From Nitrincola lacisaponensis (GTDB taxonomy: Bacteria; Pseudomonadota; Gammaproteobacteria; Pseudomonadales; Balneatricaceae): a DNA stretch of 64,000 bases. The notes beneath the pieces were generated by a model that was not told where the DNA came from, did not search any database, and saw nothing but the letters and a program-made list of their open reading frames with translations. A program made the position numbers and the translations under genes. This document shows, one piece after another, positions 44,911 through 54,854 of this stretch. Within the stretch, counting starts at the first letter, position 1. Every line of letters begins with the position of its first letter. The DNA lies in the NCBI RefSeq assembly GCF_000691225.1, contig NZ_JMSZ01000001.1:1-64000 (forward strand), in the 5' to 3' direction.

Positions 44911-45486
44911 CTAAGACTTTTCCCTAGCTATAGTAAGACTATTGGAAAAAGCCTTGTGTGTGATTTGTTTCCTTTCGTCTTTCTCTTCATTCGGGCGGTA
45001 GGTATATGCAAGCCCCCCATTTATAACCTCTTCTTTCGGTTCCATATTATGGGCGTCAAGCTCCCCGTAAAAATCACTCCAAAGATCAGCCGGTTTCCCA
45101 GGTTTTCTTGCTATGCGCTCAATAATCTTTGTAACAGGTGCTTTTTTTCCTTTGCGCCGCGTTGCGTTACTCTCAGACGTTTTTTTCGCTTTGCGTAAAT
45201 GCTGCCCAGCAAGTACACCCCGACTCTCTGACAGCAAGTAATCACTGGCACGATCTTTAATATCCGGGTGATTATCTGCATCGGACGACATAGACCAACG
45301 CAACACGGCGAATGGTTCAACGCTGGTGCAATGCTCAGGATCTATCAGACCAGTTGGCCAAGTCAGCACCCATCCATCTGAAACCAGCTCCAGCTTCACG
45401 CCACACAATTCGGAATAGCTCAAACCTGTTGCATTTTCAGCCTGAATTGTCAGCGGATGTTTTTTCATGTAGTCATCCAAACTCAT
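44911..45486 (-). CDS. Hypothetical protein, 191 aa (element)
   Basis: A 191-residue protein I do not recognise. The N-terminal half is acidic to neutral (LSYSELCGVKLELVSDGWVL, LLSESRGVLAGQHLRKAKK), and a basic linker (ATRRKGKKAPVTK) leads to a C-terminal segment with DLWSDFYGELDAHNMEPKEE. No TM or signal peptide is visible. It is coupled to the integrase by an ATGA overlap and is the last gene of that unit, the place where satellites often carry regulatory or anti-phage cargo. Function unknown. Confidence 0.7.
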   Translation of the reverse strand: MSLDDYMKKHPLTIQAENATGLSYSELCGVKLELVSDGWVLTWPTGLIDPEHCTSVEPFAVLRWSMSSDADNHPDIKDRASDYLLSESRGVLAGQHLRKAKKTSESNATRRKGKKAPVTKIIERIARKPGKPADLWSDFYGELDAHNMEPKEEVINGGLAYTYRPNEEKDERKQITHKAFSNSLTIAREKS

Positions 45487-46721
45487 CGCACACCCCCAAT
45501 GGCTGTAACAGTTGCGCTCTTGTGTACGGTATGGCCTTGCTCACAGAACCGCGTCCATTCGGTCATTAGCTGGCGGCGCTTATCTATCAGCCCATCACGG
45601 GCATAGGCGGCGCGGGTGCTGTCGTTGTTGACGTGTGCAAGCTGAAGCTCTGAAACCTCATCAGCATAAGCTGTGTGCTTTCTAGCCCAGTCCTTGAAGG
45701 TGGATCGAAAACCGTGTGGAGTTATACCTTCCCTGATCTTCTTGGCTGCCTTCTGAACAGCAACATCTGTGAGCTGACCGCCTCGGCTGTTGGTGAAAAC
45801 ATATTCACTCAACCTCGGCACCTCTGCGAGCAAAGCTAGTGCCTCATCGGTCAAAGGTACTTCATGCACCTTGCCTGCTTTCATTCTATCGGCGGGAATA
45901 GTCCAGATTTTGCGCTGTAGGTCGATTTCTTCCCACTTAGCACCTCTGGCCTCACCGGATCGGCAAGCGGTCAGGACGATGAATTGCAGCGCCATAGCGC
46001 CCATACCTTGTGAGGCTTTGAGCTGCGTCCAAAACTCCGGCATATCATCAACCGGGAGAGCGGCCAGGTGCTGAACCTTTGAAACCTTAGTGGCTTTGGG
46101 CAAAGTGCTATGCTCCAACATTCCGCGCCATCTTGCCGGGTTCTCATCTGTGCGGATCTTGTTGGCTATGGCAATGCTCAGGATCTTTTCAACGTGCTGA
46201 CGCACACGGGTGGCTGTCTCGGTCTTGGTTTCCCAAATAGGTTCAAGCATCGCCACAATATGCGGCATCTGTATATCAGCGGCTGCCATCTTCCCGATAT
46301 GCGGAAACACATAAGTTTCCAGATGACTGATTAGCTTTTGCGCTTGTTTGGCTGTCTTGTACTCGGCAGACTGTTTTTTGATATACCCCTGCGCCAGCTC
46401 TTCAAAGGTCACAGACTTGGCTTTATCTGATATCAACTTGGATCGGTTAGCCTGTCGCTCTGCTACCGGGTCGATACCGTTCAGGATCTTGTCTTTATAT
46501 TCCCGCGCTCGATCTCTGGCCTGAGCAAGACTTACATCTGGATATCCACCCAATCCAAAATCACGGCGTCTCTCTCCGACCTTTGTTCTCAGCACCCAGC
46601 TTTTAGATCCTGTCGGGCTGATCTGCATTTGAAGCCCAGCAACTCCACCAACGGCATGAAGGCCGGGAGCGTCCAAGCGTTTGACTTCGACCGCGCTTAA
46701 TTCTTTGGCTTTCTTAGGCAT
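45483..46721 (-). CDS. int: Tyrosine-type integrase, P4-like (element)
   Basis: A 412-residue recombinase. It has the DUF4102-type N-terminal arm-binding domain (LSAVEVKRLDAPGLHAVGG, LQMQISPTGSKSWVLR), a SAM-like core-binding domain and the catalytic domain. Catalytic residues are visible: Arg in TACRSGEARGAKW, His and Arg in ITPHGFRSTFKDWAR, the second His-type position in LAHVNNDS and Tyr in TRAAYARDG. It integrates the element at the tRNA-Phe 3' end. Start 46721 follows GGATGTGGG. It lies next to attR rather than next to the tRNA. Confidence 0.92.
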   Translation of the reverse strand: MPKKAKELSAVEVKRLDAPGLHAVGGVAGLQMQISPTGSKSWVLRTKVGERRRDFGLGGYPDVSLAQARDRAREYKDKILNGIDPVAERQANRSKLISDKAKSVTFEELAQGYIKKQSAEYKTAKQAQKLISHLETYVFPHIGKMAAADIQMPHIVAMLEPIWETKTETATRVRQHVEKILSIAIANKIRTDENPARWRGMLEHSTLPKATKVSKVQHLAALPVDDMPEFWTQLKASQGMGAMALQFIVLTACRSGEARGAKWEEIDLQRKIWTIPADRMKAGKVHEVPLTDEALALLAEVPRLSEYVFTNSRGGQLTDVAVQKAAKKIREGITPHGFRSTFKDWARKHTAYADEVSELQLAHVNNDSTRAAYARDGLIDKRRQLMTEWTRFCEQGHTVHKSATVTAIGGVR

Positions 46722-47088
46722 CCCACATCCAACCCAACATAAATGACTTAATTGGATGATAGAGCATGAGACAGGATAAAACAAGCAAAAACCCTGAAAG
46801 CCATTAATAATAAGGGCTTGAGCGATTTATTAGGACGCCATGAGACGGCGGAAAGGGTTAGCCTCCGGGCACCATTTTCAAATGTGTGCCTGCTTCAACT
46901 GTAAAACTCTCTTCGTGTTACAAAAATCCTGCTAAACACCTATACACGCAGCATATTTCTCTTAGTCTGAACACTGAGTTTCAGCACTGTCGTAAATACA
47001 TATCTTTTCGACGCTGCGGCGATGATGCCATCCGCCTGCCCATGCGACGCTCAGGTTTATTCAAGCGCCTGATTGCGAGATACACTTA
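46722..47088. other. Right-end spacer with attR
   Basis: This 367-base interval covers the integrase promoter side, presumably the arm sites, attR, and then host sequence leading to the MFS gene. Apart from attR and AT-rich stretches I find no gene. Short frames here look random. Confidence 0.45.
46861..46877 (+). repeat. attR of integrated element (17-bp direct repeat)
   Basis: GCCTCCGGGCACCATTT is an exact copy of the tRNA-Phe 3' segment at 39368-39384. No other part of the tRNA is present, as expected for the distal junction. Host chromosome resumes to the right. Confidence 0.92.
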
Positions 47089-48375
47089 ATGACAAAAGTC
47101 CTGTCCGGGGTGTGGCCCTTATTGCTCGGTATCCTGCTCATCATGCTGGGCAATGGCATGCATTTCACCCTGATCGGCTTGCGTGGCGGCATCGAAGGTT
47201 TTTCCGCAGCATCACTGGCCATCGTCACCTCCGGATACTTTGTCGGCTTTCTGTCAGGTGCACGCCTGACACCGATCATGATCAAACGGGTAGGGCACGT
47301 ACGTGTTTTTGCCGCGCTGGGCAGTTTTATGTCGGCAGGGCTGATCACCTTTCCGCTGCTGACCGATCCCTGGGTCTGGACCCTCTTGCGAATTCTGATC
47401 GGCTTCTGCATGTCAGGCATCTATGTCACCGCAGAAAGCTGGCTCAACTATTCTGCAACCAACAATACGCGCGGCAAAGTCCTGTCGGCTTACATGATTG
47501 CCCAAACACTGGGGATTATCGGCGCTCAAGGGCTGCTGACGCTGGGGGATGCAGGTACATCGGCGCTGTTCATTGTCGCATCCATTCTCGTCTCCGTTTC
47601 CTTTGCACCGATTCTGCTGTCAGTAACCCCGGCCCCCGTCGTCGAAATGGCACGCCCCATGCGCTTGCGAGAACTTCTTGCAACATCGCCGCTCGGTACT
47701 GTCGGTATTTTTCTGCTGGGTAGCATCTACGCAACGCAAGCCGGTATGGGAGCAGTGTTTGGCACTCAAGCAGAACTCACCACAGGGCAGATTGCGCTCT
47801 TCATCGCCATGCTATTTGCCGGAGCACTGGTGTTGCAATACCCCATCGGCTGGCTGTCTGACAGGATGGATCGACGCAAGCTGATATTCCTTATCGCCCT
47901 GATGGGCACCAGCTCCTGCACACTAGGATGGCTCTCCGAAGGCAATCTGCAACAGTTAATGATCGCAGCCTTTTTAGCTGGCGGCATGACAACACCACTC
48001 TACGCTTTATTTCTCGCCTACACGAACGATGCGCTGTCAGTCGAAGACATGCCCGCGGCATCAGGCGGGCTGGTTTTCACCTTCGGTCTTGGCGCTATCA
48101 CCGGCCCGTTAATCACCGGCTGGGGGATGCAGCACTTTGGCGCGTTTGCCTTCTGGCCGGTCTTAGGGGCCACCTTTATTGCGATAGCACTCTTTGCGGT
48201 GTATCGCATGACACAACGCGCCAGCATTCCACTGGCAGAAACCGAGAGCTATCTGGGTGTCCTTCCCACCGCCTCACCCGTGGCAGTGGAGGCTGCAGGT
48301 GTGTGGGCTGTGGAGCATGCTGAAGCTGAACGAGATGGGACATCCGATGAAGCACCGGAGCATGAGCACAAATAA
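47089..48375 (+). CDS. MFS transporter, YcaD-like
   Basis: A 428-residue major facilitator protein with 12 predicted TM helices. It opens VWPLLLGILLIMLGNGMHFT, with a charged motif region after TM2, RILIGFCMSGIYVTAESWLN mid-N-domain and YPIGWLSDRMDRR (motif A-like) in the second half. The sequence is closest in style to YcaD/MFS_YcaD. Substrate unknown. The C-terminal 40 residues form an acidic tail (HAEAERDGTSDEAPEHEHK). It is the first host gene right of the element. Confidence 0.88.
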   Translation: MTKVLSGVWPLLLGILLIMLGNGMHFTLIGLRGGIEGFSAASLAIVTSGYFVGFLSGARLTPIMIKRVGHVRVFAALGSFMSAGLITFPLLTDPWVWTLLRILIGFCMSGIYVTAESWLNYSATNNTRGKVLSAYMIAQTLGIIGAQGLLTLGDAGTSALFIVASILVSVSFAPILLSVTPAPVVEMARPMRLRELLATSPLGTVGIFLLGSIYATQAGMGAVFGTQAELTTGQIALFIAMLFAGALVLQYPIGWLSDRMDRRKLIFLIALMGTSSCTLGWLSEGNLQQLMIAAFLAGGMTTPLYALFLAYTNDALSVEDMPAASGGLVFTFGLGAITGPLITGWGMQHFGAFAFWPVLGATFIAIALFAVYRMTQRASIPLAETESYLGVLPTASPVAVEAAGVWAVEHAEAERDGTSDEAPEHEHK

Positions 48376-48444
48376 CCGCTGGTGGTCAGATCTAAGCAAA
48401 CGACTGAATGGATTAAATCCTGTTGGCGACCAGAAGTCGTGATA

Positions 48445-49077
48445 TCAAGCCACCGGGCGGCGCAGTGCGAGCAATGCGGCCCCGAATGAAATAAACACGG
48501 TTCCAACCATACGGTTGATCCACTTCGCGATACGGGGTTGCAACAATGCCGCTCGTGCTCGTGTAGCAAGCATCGCGTAGCAAATCAGGGTAACGAAGGA
48601 TAGCAGCATGAAAATACTGGTCAGCATCAAAAACTGCGGCAATAAGGAAACTTCCGCATTGATGAACTGAGGAAAGAGTGCAGTGAAAAACAGAATAGGC
48701 TTCGGATTGATAGTCGCCATGAAAAAGCCTTCACGACACAGTCGATACGGTTTGTAGGCGCTGATATTAACACTTGGACTGATTTCGATTTTCGTCCGGC
48801 CAAACACATGCCGAAGCCCCACATAGAACAGGTATAAAGCACCCAGTATTTTGACTATACCAAACAGCAACGCTGAGGACTTCAGCAGTAATCCTAATCC
48901 CAGCATGGCGGCTGCGGATAAGCAAAAGATACCGGCTATATTGCCCAGTGATGACCAAATCACAGCCGCAACACCCAATGAAATGCCATTTCGAATCGCC
49001 AATAGGATTGCAGGGCCCGGACTGAGAATGGCAAGCCCCGCCACAACAGAAAAAGCAACAACGACTTCCAAGGTCAT
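48445..49077 (-). CDS. LysE/RhtB-family amino acid exporter
   Basis: A 210-residue protein with about six TM helices. The family motif SPGPAILLAIRNGISLGVAA lies near residues 19-38, and LLKSSALLFGIVKILGALYLFYVG follows. The family exports amino acids such as lysine, threonine or homoserine lactones; the substrate here is unknown. It is convergent with the MFS gene (69 bases apart) and divergent from the GFA gene. Confidence 0.9.
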   Translation of the reverse strand: MTLEVVVAFSVVAGLAILSPGPAILLAIRNGISLGVAAVIWSSLGNIAGIFCLSAAAMLGLGLLLKSSALLFGIVKILGALYLFYVGLRHVFGRTKIEISPSVNISAYKPYRLCREGFFMATINPKPILFFTALFPQFINAEVSLLPQFLMLTSIFMLLSFVTLICYAMLATRARAALLQPRIAKWINRMVGTVFISFGAALLALRRPVA

Positions 49078-49220
49078 AAACCACCCTCCTGATTGAAAAA
49101 TCCTGAACCGTTACAATAACACCCATCAACATCGCCTCATAGCCGATAGTTTTCGCCAGAGGGCAGCATTCCAACTACACTAAACGTCAGCTACATGACC
49201 GATACACAAGGAGAAGCACG

Positions 49221-49616
49221 ATGAAAGCCAAATGTCTTTGCGGCTCAATCGAAGTGATCGCACCGAAGCACGAAGAAGTGAGTCTCTGCCACTGTTCCAT
49301 CTGCAGACGCTGGTCGGGTGGGCCGATGTTTGCGGTTCACTGCGGGTCAGATGTACAGTTCAGCGGCGTAACGCCTTCGACCTATCGTTCATCAGATTGG
49401 GCCGAGCGGGGCTTTTGTCCGAGCTGCGGTACCCATTTGTTCTACCATCTGTTACCCAACAATGAGTACATTTTACCGGCTGGGCTGTTTCAGGATCAGG
49501 CATTTCATCTGGCCAGCGAAATCTTTATCGATGAGAAGCCAGACTACTACGAGCTGAAGAATAAAACCCACAAAATGACCGGGCAGGAGGTGTTTGACCT
49601 ATTCAGAAACAAATAA
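49221..49616 (+). CDS. GFA-family (CENP-V/GFA domain) protein
   Basis: A 131-residue zinc-binding protein of the glutathione-dependent formaldehyde-activating fold. Cysteine clusters are CLCGS near residue 5, CHCSICRRW near 29 and CPSCGTHLFYH near 75, giving two zinc sites. Glutathione-formaldehyde adduct formation is claimed for the founding member, but many family members have no proven activity. AAGGAG precedes the start. Confidence 0.88.
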   Translation: MKAKCLCGSIEVIAPKHEEVSLCHCSICRRWSGGPMFAVHCGSDVQFSGVTPSTYRSSDWAERGFCPSCGTHLFYHLLPNNEYILPAGLFQDQAFHLASEIFIDEKPDYYELKNKTHKMTGQEVFDLFRNK

Positions 49617-49697
49617 AATTGCCAACCGGTACAGACTTGCCCGACCAGATCAACCTGCTAAGCTGTGCTGCCACTTAACGTAATGGAGCTGTTCGAT

Positions 49698-50357
49698 ATG
49701 TTACCCTGCCTGACCCTTGATCCAAAACGTACCGCCGACAGCTGCGTGATCTGGTTACACGGACTGGGAGCAGACGGTCACGACTTCGCACCAATCGTGC
49801 CAGAACTGGGATTACCCGAAAGTCTGGCTACCCGGTTTATTTTCCCCCATGCACCGGCAATCCCCGTCACCATTAATGGTGGTATGGTCATGCCTGCCTG
49901 GTATGACATACTGGAAATGCAACTGGAACGAAAAATCGATACCCGGCAGCTACAAACATCGGCTGAACAGGTGATCGAGTTGGTAGAACAACAGATTGCA
50001 CAGGGCATTCCCGCTGAACGTATCATTATTGCAGGCTTTTCTCAGGGTGGTGCCGTTGCGTACCAGGCTGCCCTGAGTTATCCACAGCGACTGGGCGGCC
50101 TGTTGGCGCTTTCGACCTACTTTGCGACTGCAGATACGCTCAACCATCATCCGGCCAATCAGTCCTTACCCATTCTGATCATGCATGGCAGTGAAGATGA
50201 TATTGTTCCGGAAAGCCTCGGCCTCAAGGCACAGGAGAAGCTACAAAACCATGGCTATACTGTCGAGTATGCTCGCTTTGCCATGCCTCACGCCGTTTGC
50301 CTGGAGCAAATCCGGCAAATTGGCAGCTGGTTAGCGAAATGCCTGAAACAGGACTAG
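49698..50357 (+). CDS. Carboxylesterase / phospholipase, alpha-beta hydrolase
   Basis: A 219-residue serine hydrolase of the carboxylesterase II group. It has the oxyanion-hole segment LHGLGADGHDF, the nucleophile GFSQGGAVAYQ, the catalytic Asp in HGSEDDIVP and His in FAMPHAVCLEQ. The start at 49698 is preferred because GGAG lies 8 bases upstream; GTG or ATG codons further back lack such a site. The natural ester substrate is unknown. Confidence 0.92.
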   Translation: MLPCLTLDPKRTADSCVIWLHGLGADGHDFAPIVPELGLPESLATRFIFPHAPAIPVTINGGMVMPAWYDILEMQLERKIDTRQLQTSAEQVIELVEQQIAQGIPAERIIIAGFSQGGAVAYQAALSYPQRLGGLLALSTYFATADTLNHHPANQSLPILIMHGSEDDIVPESLGLKAQEKLQNHGYTVEYARFAMPHAVCLEQIRQIGSWLAKCLKQD

Positions 50358-50448
50358 ACTGAGCTTTACCCGTCCAAAGGGTTATGGACTGGTCAACTGA
50401 ATGTATTGATCAATCATATAGATGTTCACCCTTGACGAGGCATGTCCG

Positions 50449-51390
50449 ATGAAATGGCTCAAGTACAGCATCCTGATGCTACTGATGTGCAGCGCTCTGT
50501 CGCTGAATGCAGCGGATTATCCCAACCGTCCTGTGACCCTGCTGATCGGCTTTGAACGTGGCGGTACAGCCTATACACAAGCGGAAGTCCTGGCCGAGGT
50601 GCTGGCAGATAATCTGGGTCAACCCGTCAGTCTGCAGCGTAAATCCGGTCTTGGCGGCGGTATCGCCGCGGCCATGCTGGCAAGCAGCAAGAGCGAAGGC
50701 TACATTGTGCTGTTTACACCTTCGTTTCCGATTACCGACTATCCACCAAATGTTCAGGCTTCCTACAGCATCGACGATTTCCGTTACATAGGTGCTGTAT
50801 CCGAAGATCAGCACGCGCTGGTTACCAGTCGTTTTGCACCCTTTAACACCTGGGCGGAGTTTTTGCAGTATGCCCGCCAACAGGGTGAGATCAGTTATGT
50901 TTCACAAAACATGACAGATCGTCATCTGATACAAACGATTGCGGAAAAGGAAGGTTTTGAAGTCCGAATCATTCCGGTATCCGGTGGAGCCGGTATGGCA
51001 CCGCTGGTACTGTCTGGAGACGTCGATCTGGCATTCAGTGGCGGAACCCACAGCCGTTACTCTGACACAGGAGAAATGCGCGTCCTGGCAGCGACGGGAC
51101 AACGGCGTCTGGAACACTACCCGGACATACCTACGCTGGAAGAGCTGGGTTACCCGCTGATTATGCAGTCAGTCAGACTGCTGGCTGTGCCTAAAGACAC
51201 ACCTGAATACCAGGTTGAGGTGCTGATCCAGGCAACCCGGCGAGCCCTTGAAGATCCACGTTTTATCCAAGTCACGCAGGAGGTCATACGTCAGCCTATC
51301 CGGTTTATAGACGGTGAAGAGCTAAACCAGTTTTTGTACCAGCAACGCCAACGCCAACTACAGCTGCTGGAACACACGCATACGGAGTGA
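50449..51390 (+). CDS. TctC-family (Bug) periplasmic binding protein
   Basis: A 313-residue binding protein with a signal peptide (LMLLMCSALSLNA, cleavage before ADYPNRPV). The Bug/TctC opening YPNRPVTLLIGFERGGTA is followed by LGQPVSLQRKSGLGG and late DIPTLEELGYPL blocks. Such proteins bind carboxylates for tripartite tricarboxylate transporters, but no TctA/TctB genes are adjacent. As an orphan just upstream of a PAS-GGDEF-EAL gene (92 bases away), it may act as a sensor partner. Start 50449 follows GAGG. Confidence 0.85.
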   Translation: MKWLKYSILMLLMCSALSLNAADYPNRPVTLLIGFERGGTAYTQAEVLAEVLADNLGQPVSLQRKSGLGGGIAAAMLASSKSEGYIVLFTPSFPITDYPPNVQASYSIDDFRYIGAVSEDQHALVTSRFAPFNTWAEFLQYARQQGEISYVSQNMTDRHLIQTIAEKEGFEVRIIPVSGGAGMAPLVLSGDVDLAFSGGTHSRYSDTGEMRVLAATGQRRLEHYPDIPTLEELGYPLIMQSVRLLAVPKDTPEYQVEVLIQATRRALEDPRFIQVTQEVIRQPIRFIDGEELNQFLYQQRQRQLQLLEHTHTE

Positions 51391-51482
51391 CGTCAGGTCT
51401 TTTTTCTGCCTATAATGAAGACATTAGACTTAAGGCCATACAGCAGTGAGCAGTTTCCAGTTATGCAGATGTCAGGTCGTAT

Positions 51483-54179
51483 ATGAAGACAGTCAAGCCT
51501 TGGGCGCTCACCTTTACCACCCGAATTTCGCTGATATTCGGCCTGTTGGGACTCACCGCACTCCTGGTAGCATCCATTTATGCGGTTCGCTCAAGCAACG
51601 CACAGTTGCATGCAGAGATCAGCAGCACACTTGACCAGCGCCACCGCGCAGTCCAAACCCTGATTGAGAATCGCCTTGATGTACTGAACGCCTACCTGGA
51701 TGTTGCGTCATCCAATCATATTTTTTCTGCACTGCTCAATCAGGATGCCGGCTTTGATAACCTGGCAGATGACATGATTCTGATGTTCCAGGACTCGGAA
51801 CGCGCCGTTATTCTGGATCTGTTCTTCCTGCTCTCTCCCGACGGACAACTGATTTTTGATGCAGGCATGCCGCTTTACAATACGCCACGTATTATCCAGC
51901 GCATGGACTCTCCTATCGTATACAGCACACAATGGCGACAGGTAGGAGCAGACAATCGGGCTGCCCTGATCCGATCCACTCCCATCTTCGACCCCTCTAC
52001 CATTCAACTTCGAGGATACATGGTGACCGGTTTGGCACTGGGGCAAAATCGCTACTTCATTCAACACCTGTTACAAAGTGCTGACCTCGACCATATTGCG
52101 ATACAGGACTCTCAGGACAATGTGCTGGTCAGTGCCACACAAACTCGCCAATTTCAGGATGCGGCCTTGCTGGATTTTTCACAGCTTGAAGATCCTAATG
52201 CACATGTTGCTGTGCGTCCATTAATACTGTTTGGTGAGCCAACCGAACTGTATATTTCAGTTGCCCTGTCCTCTGACCGGTTTTTGGGTCGTGCCGAACA
52301 CTTTGCCCGTTCATTTATTCTGTTATCCGTTGGCTTTCTGGGCTTGCTGATTCTGGCAGGCTGGCTGTTGCACCTTAGCCACAGCCGTGCAATTTCCCGC
52401 TTACTTGCGTTTATTGATGCCACACAGAAGGGCATTAAGGGCAGCCAGTTTGAAATTACCGGTATCGACGAGTACAACCGTGTCGGCCAGGCCATGCAAC
52501 ACATGGTCGATGACCTGAATATCGCTGCAACCGTATTTGAGTCAGGAGAGGGGATGATTGTCACTGACCAACATCGCACCATCCTTCGCGTTAATCAGGC
52601 TTTTACCCGCATTACCGGCTATGAGCCTGAAGAAGTTACCGGAAAAAGTCTCAACTACATCAAGATCAAGGACGACAGCATCGAGTTTGATGCGATTAAC
52701 GAAGCTCTGGCCAAACAAGGCGTCTGGCAGGATGAGCTGTGGAGTATGCGCAAGTGCGGGGATGGTTTCCTGCAGTGGACCAGCATCTCTGCAGTATTCA
52801 ACGATTATGACGGCTCAATCATCAACTATGTCGTCACACTGCTGGACGTCACTGACCGTAAAGAAGCCGAGATCCGCATACGGCAGCTGGCATTTTATGA
52901 TCAGCTCACCCTCCTGCCTAACCGGCAGCTGCTGATGGAGCGCCTGGATCATGCCCTCGAGAACAGCGCACGTCACCAGAATATAGGGGCCATTCTGTAT
53001 CTGGATCTGGATGATTTTAAAACTCTGAATGATACCCGCGGGCATCATGCCGGAGATCAGCTGCTGAAAAAAGTGGCCGAACGCCTGTCAGCTTGCGTAC
53101 GGCGCGTTGATACGGTTGCCCGCCTGGGAGGCGATGAGTTTATTATCCTGCTGGAAGACCTGGGCAATGAGCGCCAACATGCCGCTGTACTGGTAGAAAA
53201 CCTCTGCCAGAAAATTCTTCACAGCCTCTGCCAACCTTATCAATTTGATTCACTGGAACACTTCAGCACTCTCAGTATCGGTGTTGCACTTTTCAGGGGA
53301 ACCAATGAGAGTGTTGATGAGTTACTCAAACAGGCAGACCTGGCCATGTATCAGGCAAAAGCTGCCGGACGCAATACCTTCCGCTTCTTTGATCCTGCCA
53401 TGCAGATCAAGGTGACCGAACATGCCACCCTGGCCAGAGATATACGCCAGGGCATTCAGCAGCGCGCCTTTCACCTGGTATATCAGCCCCAGATTACCCA
53501 TCAAGGGCAGGTGTTTGGGGCTGAAGTACTGTTGCGCTGGCAGCATCCCGAACGCGGGCAGGTTTCTCCGGTCGAGTTTATTCCTGTGGCCGAGGAAACC
53601 GGGCTAATTCTGCCTATTGGTCAATGGGTACTGGAAGAGGCCTGTCAGCAGCTTGCTCGCTGGCAACAGACAACGCAACACCGCCATCTGGTGCTGGCAG
53701 TGAATATCAGCCCCAAACAGTTTCAGCAACCGAACTTTGTTGAGCAGGTACTGGCCTGTATCGACAAACACCAGTGTCTGCCTTCTGGGCTGAAGCTGGA
53801 AATTACCGAAAGCATGCTGCTGGAAGATATTGACGACACCATCGCCAAGATGGATCAATTGAAAGCACGTGGCATCAGCTTCTCACTGGATGACTTTGGC
53901 ACCGGCTACTCCTCTTTGTCCTACCTGAAACGCCTGCCTCTGGATCAACTGAAGATCGATAAATCGTTTGTTTCCGACATGCTGCATGACAAACACCACG
54001 CCGATATCGCGCGCACAATCGTCTCATTGGCACGTAGCATGGAACTGGCGGTCATCGCTGAAGGTGTGGAAACAGAAGAACAGCGACGCATGCTGGAACA
54101 CTTTGGCTGCTTCGCCTACCAGGGCTATCTGTTTAGCCGTCCTATCACTCTGGAAGCCTTTACCCAGCAATTTTTATGA
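51483..54179 (+). CDS. Membrane PAS-GGDEF-EAL c-di-GMP protein
   Basis: An 898-residue signalling protein: TM1 at about 13-33, a roughly 230-residue periplasmic sensor domain, TM2 near 275-295, a HAMP-like linker, a PAS domain ([20 protein letters not shown] at about 358-377), GGDEF and EAL. The cyclase motif LGGDEF is intact (549-553) with an RxxD I-site (RRVD). The phosphodiesterase motif is EVL (about 681-683) instead of EAL, with [13 protein letters not shown] intact; EVL enzymes can be active. Net activity is unclear. Its stop overlaps the trmL start (ATGA). Confidence 0.93.
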   Translation: MKTVKPWALTFTTRISLIFGLLGLTALLVASIYAVRSSNAQLHAEISSTLDQRHRAVQTLIENRLDVLNAYLDVASSNHIFSALLNQDAGFDNLADDMILMFQDSERAVILDLFFLLSPDGQLIFDAGMPLYNTPRIIQRMDSPIVYSTQWRQVGADNRAALIRSTPIFDPSTIQLRGYMVTGLALGQNRYFIQHLLQSADLDHIAIQDSQDNVLVSATQTRQFQDAALLDFSQLEDPNAHVAVRPLILFGEPTELYISVALSSDRFLGRAEHFARSFILLSVGFLGLLILAGWLLHLSHSRAISRLLAFIDATQKGIKGSQFEITGIDEYNRVGQAMQHMVDDLNIAATVFESGEGMIVTDQHRTILRVNQAFTRITGYEPEEVTGKSLNYIKIKDDSIEFDAINEALAKQGVWQDELWSMRKCGDGFLQWTSISAVFNDYDGSIINYVVTLLDVTDRKEAEIRIRQLAFYDQLTLLPNRQLLMERLDHALENSARHQNIGAILYLDLDDFKTLNDTRGHHAGDQLLKKVAERLSACVRRVDTVARLGGDEFIILLEDLGNERQHAAVLVENLCQKILHSLCQPYQFDSLEHFSTLSIGVALFRGTNESVDELLKQADLAMYQAKAAGRNTFRFFDPAMQIKVTEHATLARDIRQGIQQRAFHLVYQPQITHQGQVFGAEVLLRWQHPERGQVSPVEFIPVAEETGLILPIGQWVLEEACQQLARWQQTTQHRHLVLAVNISPKQFQQPNFVEQVLACIDKHQCLPSGLKLEITESMLLEDIDDTIAKMDQLKARGISFSLDDFGTGYSSLSYLKRLPLDQLKIDKSFVSDMLHDKHHADIARTIVSLARSMELAVIAEGVETEEQRRMLEHFGCFAYQGYLFSRPITLEAFTQQFL

Positions 54180-54640
54180 TACATATACTGCTGTTTCAAC
54201 CCGAAATTCCGCCCAATACCGGCAATATTATTCGCTTGGCCGCCAATACCGGCTGTCAGTTGCACTTGATTGAACCGCTCGGTTTCTCGATGGAAGAAAA
54301 GTCATTGCGCCGCGCAGGGCTGGACTACCATGAGTTCGCCCAGGTACAGGTCTGGCCTGATCTGGAAACCTTTCAGCAGCAGGTCAATCCAGGCCGGCTG
54401 TTTGCGCTCTCCACCCGAGGCAGAGAGCATTACCACAAGGTTCGATTTCAGGATAATGACTGCCTGATGTTTGGTCCGGAAACACGGGGCCTTCCTACAG
54501 AACTGTTACAAAACTTGCCTGCTGAACAGGTACTGCGACTGCCGATGCGTGCCGGGAGCCGGAGCCTGAACCTCTCCAATACGGTTGCTGTGATGGTCTA
54601 TGAAGCCCTGCGTCAGCAGGATTTCCCTGAGCTGAACTAG
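54176..54640 (+). CDS. trmL: tRNA (cytidine(34)-2'-O)-methyltransferase
   Basis: A 154-residue SPOUT methyltransferase that modifies the wobble base of tRNA-Leu (CmAA and cmnm5UmAA isoacceptors in E. coli). It has [21 protein letters not shown] near the start, [10 protein letters not shown] and the C-terminal knot [19 protein letters not shown]. It starts within the stop of the GGDEF-EAL gene. Confidence 0.95.
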   Translation: MIHILLFQPEIPPNTGNIIRLAANTGCQLHLIEPLGFSMEEKSLRRAGLDYHEFAQVQVWPDLETFQQQVNPGRLFALSTRGREHYHKVRFQDNDCLMFGPETRGLPTELLQNLPAEQVLRLPMRAGSRSLNLSNTVAVMVYEALRQQDFPELN

Positions 54641-54656
54641 GCTGACACCGGCGTCA

Positions 54657-54679
54657 TGACACCTGAAAGCCAGGTGTCA
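54657..54679 (+). terminator. Hairpin after trmL
   Basis: TGACACCTG and CAGGTGTCA form a perfect 9-bp stem with a 5-base loop, 16 bases past the trmL stop. No T-run follows, so it is at most a factor-dependent or weak terminator. Confidence 0.45.
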
Positions 54680-54763
54680 ATAATGACATGTGAACACCAA
54701 CAGAGCGTACTCGGCCCTAGCGCCGCACGCCAGAAACAAAAAATATAATTTATTTTATATCAA

Positions 54764-54792
54764 TTGGTTAAGAATGAAATTCACCTTATAAA
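54764..54792 (+). promoter_or_regulatory. Promoter of the 41-aa membrane peptide
   Basis: TTGGTT (54764-54769), a 17-base spacer and TATAAA (54787-54792) lie about 60 bases upstream of the small gene, within an AT-rich region. Confidence 0.55.
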
Positions 54793-54854
54793 GCCAATTG
54801 GCACCTGAATTGCTATAACTCCAGTAACCTATCAACAGGATACTGGAGTCTGTC

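Larger units (their letters stand above)
39385..46860. mobile_element. 7.5-kb integrated satellite-like element in tRNA-Phe
   Basis: The DNA between the 17-bp repeats carries a P4-type integrase, an AlpA-like regulator, a small HTH protein, a primase-helicase-like replication protein, an iteron-rich non-coding region and several small proteins. All are transcribed leftward. There are no capsid, tail, portal, large-terminase or conjugation genes. The int-alpA-primase order resembles phage-inducible chromosomal islands and P4-like satellites. Unusually, the integrase lies at the attR end, away from the tRNA. Whether it excises or replicates is not shown by sequence. Confidence 0.85.

Noticed and set aside
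47073-47723. 216-codon plus-strand frame inside the MFS gene
   Set aside because: Alternative frame of the transporter, rich in His/Arg/Cys, with no hydrophobic pattern or domain.
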